Source of the DNA: Acidobacteriota bacterium
GTDB taxonomy: Bacteria; Acidobacteriota; Polarisedimenticolia; QHYA01
Direction of reading: 5' to 3'
Length of the DNA stretch: 5,306 nucleotides
Assembly: GCA_003223995.1 (NCBI GenBank)
Contig: QHYA01000256.1
Coordinates: forward strand, 1-5,306
This document shows, piece after piece, positions 1 to 5,306 of this stretch; the stretch's first letter is position 1; every line of letters begins with the position of its first letter. The notes below the pieces were generated by a model that saw only the letters and a list, made by a program, of their open reading frames with translations, was not told the origin of the DNA and did no database searches. Made by a program: the position numbers and the translations under genes.

Positions 1-128
1 ATCTCCTCGAGCTTCGCCCCCTTCCACATCGCCCCCTCTGAACAGATCACCAGGGCGTAGCCCAGTTCTGCCCCCATCAAGAGGGCGACGGGAACGAATG
101 AGAACGCCCTTGGCAATTTGGTCGTCAT
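1..128 (-). CDS. N-terminal fragment of unrecognised protein with a probable membrane segment
   Basis: A minus-strand reading frame opens with ATG at 128-126 and stays open for 42 codons until it leaves the left edge. I count G or C at the third position in 34 of the 42 codons, as expected for a real gene in this GC-rich DNA; the competing frames are clearly poorer. The product begins MTTKLPRAF and then has a hydrophobic run (about residues 8-29, with FVPVALLMGAELGYALVI), which could be a signal anchor or first membrane helix, followed by a polar part (CSEGAMWKGAKLEE). I do not recognise the family. No Shine-Dalgarno sequence precedes the ATG, so the exact start is uncertain. It is divergent from the ATPase gene, with 12 bases between the two start codons. 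Too short to be certain it is a gene. Confidence 0.42.
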   Translation of the reverse strand, partial: MTTKLPRAFSFVPVALLMGAELGYALVICSEGAMWKGAKLEE

Positions 129-138
129 TTGTCATGAT
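110..138 (+). promoter_or_regulatory. possible sigma70-type promoter for the AAA ATPase gene
   Basis: TTGGCA at 110-115 matches the -35 consensus in five of six positions. After a 17-base spacer, CATGAT at 133-138 matches the -10 consensus in four of six. Transcription would start near 144-146, so the mRNA would have almost no leader before ATG 150. This fits the absence of a Shine-Dalgarno sequence. It overlaps the start of the divergent minus-strand frame. Found by eye only; such matches occur by chance. Confidence 0.3.
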
Positions 139-146
139 ATATGACG
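123..146. repeat. small AT-rich inverted repeat between divergent starts
   Basis: CGTCAT at 123-128 is the exact inverted partner of ATGACG at 141-146. A second copy, GTCAT at 131-135, also pairs with ATGAC at 141-145 across five bases. This is the most AT-rich part of the window and covers both divergent start codons and the candidate -10 element. It could be an operator or a weak mRNA hairpin hiding the start codon. The arms are short and may be chance. Confidence 0.3.
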
Positions 147-1307
147 AATATGTCGACACCCGATCTGACACATGACTGGGTCCCCCGCGCGCTCGATCTA
201 CCAGGTCTGCTCGCGAAGCGATCTCATTTTCTTCTCGGGCCGAGGCAGACCGGCAAGACTTCCCTGGTCCACCGGTCGCTGAAGGACGCCAAGGTCTATG
301 ATCTCCTCGACACGTCAGTTTACCTGGCACTCAATCAGAATCCCGGACGGCTGGCCGAGGAGCTCGCTCCCGGGGACCGCATCGTAGTGATCGATGAAAT
401 CCAGAGGCTCCCTGAACTCCTGAACGAAGTGCATCGCCTGATCGAGACGCGGGGCCTTCGGTTCCTGCTGACTGGATCGAGCGCGCGGAAGCTTCGGCGT
501 GGAGGCGTCAATCTGCTCGGCGGACGCGCCCGGACGAACAATCTTCACCCCCTCACCTTCAAGGAGCTGGGTGACCGGTTCGATCTCGCCCGTGCGATGG
601 CTCGGGGACTGCTCCCGTCCATCTACTTCTCCGACGATCCTTCTGCTGACCTTCGGGCGTACGCGGGACTTTACCTCCAGCAGGAAATCGTCGCCGAGGG
701 CGTGACACGCAACGTGCCCGCCTTCAGCCGATTCCTGAAAGTCGCTGCGCTCTGCAACGGCGCCATAGTGAACTTCACGAACGTTGCCAACGACGCGCAG
801 GTGCCGCGGACCACCATCTACGAGTACTTCGAGATCTTGAAGGACACACTGGTGCTGCACGAGCTTCCCGCTTGGAGGAAGAGCGAGAAGCGCAAGCCTC
901 TCGTCTCTTCGAAATACTACTTCTTCGACGTGGGTGTGGTCGGATCGCTCCAGGGCAGGACGTTCCGGCGAGATACGCCCGGGTTCGGCGAGGCGTTCGA
1001 AACCTACCTTCTTCACGAACTCACGAGTCATCGCGATTACATGTCCGGCGCTGCGCTCAGCTACTGGCGGTCGACATCAGGCTTCGAGGTGGATTTCATC
1101 ATCGGAGATCACACGGCGGTCGAAGTCAAGGCCAAGGAGACTGTGTCCCTCCGGGACCTGAAACCGCTGCGGGCCTTGGGGGAAGAGAAGAAGCTGAAGC
1201 GTCTCCTCTGTGTTTGCCTCGAGTCACGCCCACGAAAGGTGGAGGGTGTCTTCGTGCTGCCGTTCAAGAAGTTCCTGCAAGCGCTGTGGGAGGGACAATA
1301 CCGATAG
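141..1307 (+). CDS. AAA-family ATPase with DUF4143 / PD-(D/E)XK-like C-terminal domain
   Basis: 388 residues, about the usual length for the AAA_14 plus DUF4143 family, which is common and patchily distributed in bacteria and archaea and has no agreed function. Seen in sequence: Walker A GPRQTGKT (33-40), Walker B IVVIDEIQRLP (81-91), sensor-1-like RFLLTGSS (107-114), a conserved-looking LLGGRA loop (125-130), then LHPLTFKEL (136-144). The second half has a probable winged-helix part (about 195-240, with VPRTTIYEYFEILKDTLVL) and a nuclease-like end: E287 or E293, D318 in FEVDF, and E328-V-K330, matching the D-Xn-ExK pattern of PD-(D/E)XK enzymes. No signal peptide or membrane segment, so it should be cytoplasmic. 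The start is uncertain: ATG 141 and ATG 150 are in frame and neither has a Shine-Dalgarno sequence. By eye its GC content is lower than that of the helicase gene, which would fit horizontal transfer. A role in DNA handling or defence is inference. Confidence 0.93.
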   Translation: MTNMSTPDLTHDWVPRALDLPGLLAKRSHFLLGPRQTGKTSLVHRSLKDAKVYDLLDTSVYLALNQNPGRLAEELAPGDRIVVIDEIQRLPELLNEVHRLIETRGLRFLLTGSSARKLRRGGVNLLGGRARTNNLHPLTFKELGDRFDLARAMARGLLPSIYFSDDPSADLRAYAGLYLQQEIVAEGVTRNVPAFSRFLKVAALCNGAIVNFTNVANDAQVPRTTIYEYFEILKDTLVLHELPAWRKSEKRKPLVSSKYYFFDVGVVGSLQGRTFRRDTPGFGEAFETYLLHELTSHRDYMSGAALSYWRSTSGFEVDFIIGDHTAVEVKAKETVSLRDLKPLRALGEEKKLKRLLCVCLESRPRKVEGVFVLPFKKFLQALWEGQYR

Positions 1308-1347
1308 AAGGTGGTGGCAGGTCGGAGGGCGTCACGCCGTTTCGGCG

Positions 1348-1355
1348 AAGGAGGT
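1348..1355 (+). promoter_or_regulatory. strong Shine-Dalgarno sequence setting the membrane protein start
   Basis: AAGGAGGT lies six bases before ATG 1362. It decides the start against ATG 1311, which lies 17 codons upstream in the same frame, lacks such a site and would add an arginine-rich stretch before the first membrane helix. It is the best ribosome binding site in the window. Confidence 0.85.
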
Positions 1356-1361
1356 GCCGCG

Positions 1362-1829
1362 ATGCCGTTCGGAAGCCTTTGGATCCCCGTGATCGTTTCC
1401 GCCGCCGTGGTCTTCGTGGGCAGCTCGATCCTCCACATGGCGCTCAGGTACCACCGCGCCGACCACAAGGCCCTCCCCGAGGAGGATGCCATCCGCGAGG
1501 CGATCGGGAAAGCAAACCCCGCCCCGGGGCTCTATTTCACCCCCTACTGCACCGATATGAAGCAGATGCGGGAACCAGCGATGAAGGAGAAGTTCGAGAA
1601 AGGCCCCATCGCGATGATCGCCGTCTCCCCGAAGGGCGTGCCGGCCCTGCCGAAGCAGCTCGCCTTGTGGTTCGCGTTCAGCGTCCTCGTGAGCTTCGTC
1701 GCCGCCTACGTCGCCCGCCATACGCTCCAGCCCGGCGCCGACGGCATGCTCGTCATGCGCATCACCGGCACTGTGGCGTTCGCCGCCTACGGCCTCTCGC
1801 ACGTGAGCGACTCGATGCCGTCGCCATGA
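1362..1829 (+). CDS. small multi-pass membrane protein of unknown function, C-terminus probably truncated
   Basis: 155 residues from the ATG behind AAGGAGGT. Three hydrophobic segments are visible: residues 5-28 (LWIPVIVSAAVVFVGSSILHM), about 98-118 (KQLALWFAFSVLVSFVAAYVA) and about 129-147 (MLVMRITGTVAFAAYGLSH). Between the first two is a polar domain (29-97) with ALPEEDAIREAI, PGLYFTPYC and a PSP-like turn (VSPKGVPALPK). From memory this resembles a family of uncharacterised proteins of roughly 180 residues that begin MPF-SLW and continue after the third helix with an SIW-RPWS-type loop and a fourth helix. Here the frame breaks off after SHVSDS with MPSP and a TGA, so the last helix appears to be lost. 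The other two forward frames downstream do not restore it. It is 54 bases behind the ATPase gene and convergent with the acetyltransferase gene. The function is unknown; the truncation rests on recall of the family. Confidence 0.75.
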   Translation: MPFGSLWIPVIVSAAVVFVGSSILHMALRYHRADHKALPEEDAIREAIGKANPAPGLYFTPYCTDMKQMREPAMKEKFEKGPIAMIAVSPKGVPALPKQLALWFAFSVLVSFVAAYVARHTLQPGADGMLVMRITGTVAFAAYGLSHVSDSMPSP

Positions 1830-1896
1830 GGCCGGCTGCGAGGAGCCTCTCCAACCCCGTCGGACGTCTCGCTCGCGATGAACGATCGGGCCTTCA

Positions 1897-2493
1897 TCAG
1901 ACACCCTGTCGCGTGGCCACCAAGACCAGGTGCTCGAAACCGGCGAACATCGTCCGTTTCTCCGGGCGCATGTCGAGCTTGGCGGCCACGCCCAGCGACG
2001 GCGCGTTCTCCGGGCGGATCAGCGTGATCACGCGCGCCTTCCCGAGCCTAGCGAATGCGTGGTCCCGGCAGGCCGCGGCGGCCTCCGTCGCGAGGCCCCG
2101 GCGCCAGTACGAGCCGCCGATGATGTAGCCGATCCCCAACTCGGGCGCGCCATCGACCTCCAGCGCAATCAGCCCAGCCTGGCCCACCGGAGCGCCCGTC
2201 GCCTTCTCCAAGGCCAGCCAGTAGCCATATCCGTCCCTCGCGTAGCGCTCCTGCTGCCGCCGCACCCACGCCGCCGCCTCCTCGCGCGAGTAGGTCTTCG
2301 GGAAGAAGCGCATCACTTCCGGGTCCGCGAGCAGCGAGGCGATGAAGTCGAGATCGCCCACGTCCATCTCCCGCAGGAGAAGCCTCGGCGTCTCGAGAAC
2401 CGGGCTCTTTCCGGCGCTCTCGGTGTCAGGGACTATTTCCTTCACGATCTCTCGACCCGACACGCGAGTATACAACTCGCTGGCCCTCTCCAT
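1897..2493 (-). CDS. GNAT family N-acetyltransferase (RimJ/RimL-like)
   Basis: 198 residues from ATG 2493. It matches the Acetyltransf_3 type of GNAT fold, which moves an acetyl group from acetyl-CoA to an amine, often a protein N-terminus, antibiotic or small metabolite. Seen: the opening strand LETPRLLLREM (33-43) followed by D-LDFIASLLADPEVMRFF; a central strand pair ELGIGYII; the acetyl-CoA pyrophosphate loop YWRRGLATEA (129-138), matching the Q/R-x-x-G-x-G/A motif; and the C-terminal N163-APSLGVAAKLDM helix typical of the family. The substrate cannot be read from sequence. The 32 residues before LETPRL are longer than usual and ATG 2493 has no clear Shine-Dalgarno sequence; GTG 2463 and GTG 2445 are later alternatives. 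The open frame continues upstream to 2703, but that part overlaps the helicase coding region and its sequence does not look like protein. Divergent from the helicase gene, convergent with the membrane protein gene. Confidence 0.88.
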   Translation of the reverse strand: MERASELYTRVSGREIVKEIVPDTESAGKSPVLETPRLLLREMDVGDLDFIASLLADPEVMRFFPKTYSREEAAAWVRRQQERYARDGYGYWLALEKATGAPVGQAGLIALEVDGAPELGIGYIIGGSYWRRGLATEAAAACRDHAFARLGKARVITLIRPENAPSLGVAAKLDMRPEKRTMFAGFEHLVLVATRQGV

Positions 2494-2532
2494 GTCCAGG
2501 ACGGCACGTTGAACCAACGACTGGATGGGGCA

Positions 2533-2571
2533 TCGCTTGAACTCTTCGCTTGAATTCCTCGCTCGAATGCC
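2533..2571. repeat. three tandem 13-bp direct repeats upstream of the helicase gene
   Basis: Units at 2533-2545 (TCGCTTGAACTCT), 2546-2558 (TCGCTTGAATTCC) and 2559-2571 (TCGCTCGAATGCC) follow each other without spacers. The first nine bases are identical in units 1 and 2 and differ by one in unit 3. The array lies between the divergent acetyltransferase and helicase genes, ending 18 bases before ATG 2590. A 13-base period is not a multiple of three, which argues against a coding repeat. It may be an operator for a regulator of one or both genes, or a simple slippage duplication. No convincing promoter is visible around it. Confidence 0.6.
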
Positions 2572-2580
2572 GGGACGATC

Positions 2581-2653
2581 GGAGTTATCATGTCGTCCTT
2601 CCAGCCGTACCGGCAGTTCTACAGGACGGACATCCGAGCGCGGGCGGGTCCGC
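2581..2653 (+). other. likely true 5' end of the helicase gene, read in a frame one base off from the body
   Basis: GGAG at 2581-2584 lies five bases before ATG 2590, the best initiation signal near the helicase. The frame from this ATG begins MSSFQPYRQFYRTDI and closes at TGA 2752-2754 (54 codons). Counting third positions for the 19 codons after the ATG, I find 17 G or C, against 12 of 21 in the helicase frame across 2591-2653. The shifted frame therefore looks more like real coding sequence here. Removing one G from the run around 2645-2648 would join it directly to the helicase frame at VRVKKQPP. This means either an indel in this sequence, a translational frameshift, or a short upstream frame coupled to a GTG start at 2654. 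Confidence 0.45.
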
Positions 2654-5287
2654 GTGAAGAAACAACCTCCAAAGAAGGCCAAGTCAGGGCGCGCCCTCGA
2701 CACCCAGCTCTTCCAGCTCGATGCCTTCCTGTTCCAGATGGAACTCGCCTTTGAGGCCTGCTACAGGGGGCGCCTCGGCGACGCGGAGCGGGCCGCCCGC
2801 AAGGCGCTGAGGATCAAGCCCGGGGATCCCGCGATTTCCCTCCTTCTCGCCGAGATCTTCCTGCGCTCCTCGCGCCCCCACGAGGCGTTCGCCACTCTCC
2901 GGGACGGGATCAGGAAGCACCCGAAGAATCCGGCCCTCCATCTGTACCTGGCCAGGTGCGCGCTGGAGATCGGGAGGTTTCAGGATGGGCAGAAGGCGGC
3001 TCTCAAATCGCGGCAGCTCTTGAGCAAGGACAGGAGCCTTCCGCGCGACCAACGCACTCAATTCATGAGTGAGGCGCGCTCGATCCTCGCGAAGATCAAC
3101 AAGCATCTCTCGAGCGAGAGCGCCGGCGGCGTTCCCACGTCGTCCACCAATGCTGGTGCGGAGGATCGGGCGCCGCAGGCCTCCGCGCCCCCGGCGCCCC
3201 AGCCCATGCAGCCGATCCAGGGTTCGCTTTTCGACAACACCTCCCCCCTCGGACGCACGAGGGCCGCAATCGCGCCGGGCGGGACCGCCCTCACGCCAAG
3301 ACGGCATCCAATGCCACCCGCCAGCGAGGCCTCGTCCAGTGTCGCGGCCCCGGGTCGTCCTTCCGCGGCCGCCGAGAAGGCCGAAGAGCTTCTTCGCCTC
3401 AAAGGGACCGCGTCCGCGCATCTTGACACTTCGGCGCCGGCCCTCGCACCGCCGCTTGTTCCGGCCGTCCCCTCGCCCGGCGAGCTGCCTGTGGATGTCC
3501 GCATGGACAATGCCGGCATGGAGGTTCTCGGTCGTCTGGAAGAATGGGCCGAAGACCCATGGAGCGACGACCTGGAGGAGCGCGAGCTGCTGCTCGAGGC
3601 TCAGCGCATCACGCTCCTCGCGCAATACGAGGAGCTGCTCTGCCTGCCCACTCTTGTCGGAGTCGAGAGGTTCGAGTACCAGATCGAGACCGTGCGGAAG
3701 ATACTGCGGCAGCTCCATGGACGGGCGCTGCTCTGCGACGAGGTCGGTCTCGGGAAGACGATCGAGGCGGGCATGGTCATCAAGGAATACCTTCTGCGCG
3801 GGCTCGCCAGTCGGGTTCTGATCCTCACTCCTCCCGGCCTCGTCCGCCAGTGGCGCGACGAGATGTGGGGGAAGTTCGCTCTCGACTTCACGGTCTGGGG
3901 CGAGCGGGAGGTCGCTTCTCCACCGGCCTCCGAGGTCCTCCTCGCGATCGGCTCCATCGCCCTCGCGCGCCTGGAGCGGAACCTCGATGCCTTCTGCGGA
4001 AAAGACTGGGACATGGTCGTGATCGACGAAGCCCACCATCTCCGCCGCCGGGCGAGCCGTTCCTGGGCGCTCGTCAGCGCGCTGAAGAAACGGTTCCTGC
4101 TTCTGCTGTCCGCGACGCCGGTCCACAACAACCTGATGGAGCTCTACGAGCTGGTTACGCTGGTGCGGCCCGGTCTGCTCGACACTCCCGGCGCGTTCCG
4201 CAGGAAGTTCCTCGGAGGAAAGGAGGGGCCGCAGACGAGGAACTTGGATCAGCTCCGAGAGGTCCTCGCAGACGTCATGGTTCGCAACACGAGGTCGCGT
4301 GCCGACGTGCACCTTCCGCGACGGTTTGCGACGACTTTCGTGCTGGAACCGCTGCCGGCCGAGGCGAGCGCCTACGGGGCCGCGAGCGAGTACGCCCGCC
4401 TGGCCTATCCGGGAATAGACCCCGCCGGCCGGATGTGGCTCCGTCACCTGCTCGGCAGCGCCGGCAGCGGTGCGGCGGCCGTCGCGGAGATCGCCGCTCG
4501 CCGGCTCGCACGCGATCCCTGCGGTCCGGACGGCGATCCGGAACAGGAAATGCGCGATGGGGCGTCCTCCTTGCTCTGGCCTGCCGAGAACGCGGATCTC
4601 CGTCGGCTGCTGGAAGAGATCGTCGAGGCAGGCAGAATCGCCGGGAGATCGTCCAAGACCGACCGGCTGCTTGAAATGCTTGCGTCATCGCAAGAGCAGG
4701 TGATCGTTTTCTGCCGCTACCGCGCGACGCTCGCCGGGCTGTCCGAAAGGCTGCTGGCGGCCCAGATCGATCACGTCTTGTACCACGGAGGCCTGAGCCG
4801 ATCGGAGAAGGACTCAGCCATCGAAGTCTTCCGGGCCGGGGCCCGAGTCCTTCTCAGCACCGAGTCCGGGGGGGAAGGGCGCAATATCCATTTCTGCCGG
4901 ACGATCGTCAACTACGACCTTCCGTGGGACCCGATGCTCGTCGAGCAACGCATCGGCCGGGTGCATCGGATCGGGCAGCGCCGCGATGTCTTCGTCTTCA
5001 ATCTCGTCCAGTCGGGAACGCTCGAAGAGGAACTCCTGCGGATCCTGGAGGAGAAGATCCATCTCTTCGAGCTGATCGTGGGAGAGGTGGATTCCATCCT
5101 GGGGCACCTCGAGCGCCGAGAGGAGTTCGCCGACATCATCCTGGATCTGTGGGCCGGCGCGCGCGACGAGACCGAACGGCGCGCGCGCTTCGAAACGTTC
5201 GGAAACGATCTGGCGGCCGCGCGCGCCCACTACGAGAAGGACAAGGCGCTCGACGAATCGTTGTTCGCCGAGGAGTTCGAGACGTAA
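2654..5287 (+). CDS. SNF2/RapA-like DEAH-box helicase with N-terminal TPR repeats
   Basis: 877 residues from GTG 2654. The N-terminus is lysine-rich (KKQPPKKAK), followed by about three TPR units (30-58, 59-92, 93-125; for example RGRLGDAERAARKALRIKP), a protein-binding scaffold. A Pro/Ala-rich, probably disordered linker spans about 155-285. The helicase core has all motifs: FEYQ (340-343), motif I DEVGLGKT (362-369), Ia LILTPPGLVRQW (390-401), motif II DEAH (458-461), motif III LSATPVHNN (485-493), IV VIVFCRY (683-689), YHGGLSRSEK (710-719), V STESGGEGRNI (735-745) and VI QRIGRVHRIGQ (765-775). The DEAH box and motif VI place it with bacterial SNF2/RapA-type translocases, which move on double-stranded DNA and remodel protein-DNA complexes; the substrate is unknown. 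The C-terminal 100 residues are charged and helical. The start is uncertain: GTG 2654 lacks a good Shine-Dalgarno sequence, and an in-frame ATG 2525 would read through the 13-bp repeats. A second gene starts 16 bases after its stop, suggesting an operon. Confidence 0.93.
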   Translation: MKKQPPKKAKSGRALDTQLFQLDAFLFQMELAFEACYRGRLGDAERAARKALRIKPGDPAISLLLAEIFLRSSRPHEAFATLRDGIRKHPKNPALHLYLARCALEIGRFQDGQKAALKSRQLLSKDRSLPRDQRTQFMSEARSILAKINKHLSSESAGGVPTSSTNAGAEDRAPQASAPPAPQPMQPIQGSLFDNTSPLGRTRAAIAPGGTALTPRRHPMPPASEASSSVAAPGRPSAAAEKAEELLRLKGTASAHLDTSAPALAPPLVPAVPSPGELPVDVRMDNAGMEVLGRLEEWAEDPWSDDLEERELLLEAQRITLLAQYEELLCLPTLVGVERFEYQIETVRKILRQLHGRALLCDEVGLGKTIEAGMVIKEYLLRGLASRVLILTPPGLVRQWRDEMWGKFALDFTVWGEREVASPPASEVLLAIGSIALARLERNLDAFCGKDWDMVVIDEAHHLRRRASRSWALVSALKKRFLLLLSATPVHNNLMELYELVTLVRPGLLDTPGAFRRKFLGGKEGPQTRNLDQLREVLADVMVRNTRSRADVHLPRRFATTFVLEPLPAEASAYGAASEYARLAYPGIDPAGRMWLRHLLGSAGSGAAAVAEIAARRLARDPCGPDGDPEQEMRDGASSLLWPAENADLRRLLEEIVEAGRIAGRSSKTDRLLEMLASSQEQVIVFCRYRATLAGLSERLLAAQIDHVLYHGGLSRSEKDSAIEVFRAGARVLLSTESGGEGRNIHFCRTIVNYDLPWDPMLVEQRIGRVHRIGQRRDVFVFNLVQSGTLEEELLRILEEKIHLFELIVGEVDSILGHLERREEFADIILDLWAGARDETERRARFETFGNDLAAARAHYEKDKALDESLFAEEFET

Positions 5288-5303
5288 GAGGGGTAACAGC
5301 TTC

Positions 5304-5306
5304 ATG
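5304..5306 (+). CDS. start codon of a downstream gene, probable operon partner of the helicase
   Basis: The helicase stop TAA (5285-5287) is followed at once by GAGGGG (5288-5293), a good Shine-Dalgarno sequence, then ten bases and an ATG at the very last position of the window. Spacing and signal fit a co-transcribed next gene. Nothing of its product can be seen, so its identity is unknown. Confidence 0.45.

Noticed and set aside
315..1031. 238-codon minus-strand frame inside the ATPase gene
   Set aside because: Shadow of the ATPase gene, which carries clear Walker motifs on the plus strand; no recognisable motif in the antisense product.
1328..1338. Small hairpin GGCG-TCA-CGCC after the ATPase gene
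   Set aside because: The four-pair stem is too weak for a terminator and the following bases are only GTTTC; expected by chance in GC-rich DNA.
1828..1849. Hairpin GAGGC / GCCTC between the convergent genes as a terminator
   Set aside because: Only five base pairs with a 12-base loop and no T-run on either strand; not enough to call.
872..2128. Open frame of 418 codons on the plus strand across the ATPase end, the membrane protein and the acetyltransferase
   Set aside because: It overlaps three better-supported genes in other frames, is extremely Arg/Pro-rich and shows no domain.
2525..2653. N-terminal extension of the helicase from ATG 2525 or ATG 2567
   Set aside because: It reads through the 13-bp repeats, is Ser/Arg/Gly-rich with poor third-position bias, and neither ATG has a Shine-Dalgarno sequence.
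2494..2703. N-terminal extension of the acetyltransferase to 2703
   Set aside because: It would overlap the helicase start and the repeats, and the extra residues have no resemblance to a GNAT N-terminus.
2684..4447. Long open frame of 587 codons on the minus strand, antisense to the helicase
   Set aside because: It is the mirror of a GC-rich gene with strong third-position bias. The product is rich in Arg, Gly, Glu and Pro with no recognisable domain, while the plus strand has a full set of helicase motifs.
2654..5287. Assignment of the helicase to DISARM (DrmD), Zorya (ZorD) or RapA proper
   Set aside because: The motor motifs are shared by the whole SNF2 superfamily and no partner gene of those systems is visible; the TPR N-terminus is not a known hallmark of any of them.

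Overview
This is a GC-rich bacterial window with strong G/C preference at third codon positions, as in many soil or sediment lineages such as Acidobacteriota, Myxococcota or Gemmatimonadota. No ribosomal or other phylogenetic marker is present, so I cannot name a phylum. I see no tRNA, rRNA, CRISPR array, insertion sequence or attachment site, and no gene-free stretch longer than about 300 bases.

Layout, left to right: (1) bases 1-128, minus strand: the first 42 codons of a gene that runs off the left edge, with a probable membrane segment. (2) 141-1307, plus: an AAA ATPase with a DUF4143-type C-terminal half, starting only 12 bases from the divergent gene, with no Shine-Dalgarno sequence and possibly a leaderless or very short-leader mRNA. 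(3) 1362-1829, plus: a small multi-pass membrane protein with a very good ribosome binding site, whose C-terminus looks cut short. (4) 1897-2493, minus: a GNAT N-acetyltransferase of the RimJ/RimL type, convergent with the membrane protein. (5) 2494-2589: a shared divergent intergenic region holding three perfectly phased 13-bp direct repeats. (6) about 2590/2654-5287, plus: a large SNF2/RapA-like DEAH helicase with an N-terminal TPR block and a long disordered linker. (7) 5304: the start codon of a further plus-strand gene, 16 bases after the helicase stop, with a good ribosome binding site.

The first four genes do not form an obvious pathway; they look like independent accessory or housekeeping genes. 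The one arrangement that could be a multi-gene system is the TPR-SNF2 helicase plus the gene beginning at 5304, probably one operon, possibly controlled through the 13-bp repeats. Its partner lies outside the window, so I cannot say whether it acts in defence, repair or transcription recycling.

The most useful specific observation is at the 5' end of the helicase. The best ribosome binding site and ATG (2590) are one base out of frame with the helicase body, and codon composition between 2590 and about 2648 favours the shifted frame. This points to a single-base indel (real or sequencing error) or a programmed frameshift. The other points worth checking are the 13-bp repeats, the truncated end of the membrane protein, and the intact nuclease-like motif in the ATPase.
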